Source: Niabella ginsenosidivorans (lineage in GTDB: Bacteria; Bacteroidota; Bacteroidia; Chitinophagales; Chitinophagaceae). From it: a stretch of DNA of 64,000 nucleotides. The position numbers and the translations under genes were made by a program. Shown here piece by piece: positions 63,994 to 64,000 of the stretch. Location of the stretch: positions 1,240,001-1,304,000 of the forward strand of contig NZ_CP015772.1 of NCBI RefSeq assembly GCF_001654455.1, given 5' to 3'. Each line of letters starts with the position of its first letter. Positions within the stretch are counted from its first letter, which is position 1. The notes under the pieces were generated by a model that ran no database searches, was not told the DNA's origin, and worked only from the letters and a program-made list of their open reading frames with translations.

Positions 63994-64000
63994 GTGTCAC

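Noticed and set aside
1-64000. CRISPR array, tRNA or rRNA genes
   Set aside because: No regular direct-repeat array and no GTTCRANNC-type tRNA arm was found by reading both strands; a software search would settle it.

Overview
The window looks like a chromosomal segment of a member of the Bacteroidota, most likely the Chitinophagaceae/Sphingobacteriales side (for example a Niabella-like soil or sludge bacterium). Grounds: SusC/SusD-type outer-membrane genes, MenG-type menaquinone methylation, a homotypic cystathionine beta-synthase, a DinB polymerase ending in a clamp-binding motif, several TAnnTTTG -7 promoter elements typical of this phylum, and a heparinase very like the Pedobacter heparinus enzyme. 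The genus is an inference; no rRNA or tRNA gene was seen.

Layout. 1-2.4 kb: an AT-rich, leaderless beta-helix protein with a decayed 3' end, unlike its surroundings. 2.4-5.8 kb: a glycosyltransferase-like gene, a clan GH-A lipoprotein and a phosphopantetheinyl transferase. 6.0-6.4 kb: a dead PIN toxin/antitoxin pair. 6.4-32.4 kb: mostly housekeeping genes (protease, menG, GntR regulator, engB, MutS-like ATPase, dihydroorotase, outer-membrane barrel, HExxH protein, VOC protein, cystathionine beta-synthase, S41 protease, GlcNAc kinase-murQ, rpsT, sucA, response regulator, sucB, RsmB-like methyltransferase, gcvP). 33-55 kb: a patchwork of regulators and accessory genes interleaved with gene relics (FtsX-type permease, SusD, SAM methyltransferase, pyrimidine-dimer glycosylase) and dispersed palindromic repeats. 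It includes a siderophore-interacting protein with an AraC regulator, an ArsR-AHSA1-hydrolase operon with two near-perfect operators, a TonB siderophore receptor, two exported amidohydrolases and DNA polymerase IV. 55-64 kb: a glycosaminoglycan locus, with heparinase III (PL12) and unsaturated glucuronyl hydrolase (GH88) divergent from a susC-susD pair.

How genes work together. The GlcNAc kinase and MurQ fit cell-wall sugar recycling. SucA and SucB are two parts of 2-oxoglutarate dehydrogenase. In the last 9 kb SusC/SusD would bind and import heparin/heparan fragments, the PL12 lyase would cut them to unsaturated oligosaccharides and GH88 would remove the unsaturated uronic acid.

The most interesting points are a SusD protein with an inserted two-repeat glycine-rich beta domain, a nested inverted repeat between the two halves of the heparin locus, an ArsR operator pair embedded in a textbook Bacteroidota promoter, a five-hairpin array at 10.5 kb, three copies of a roughly 140-180 bp mobile-like repeat, a promoter-to-terminator unit with no clear gene at 33.4 kb, and an unusual density of readable pseudogenes. 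I did not find a convincing new multi-gene defence or secretion system.
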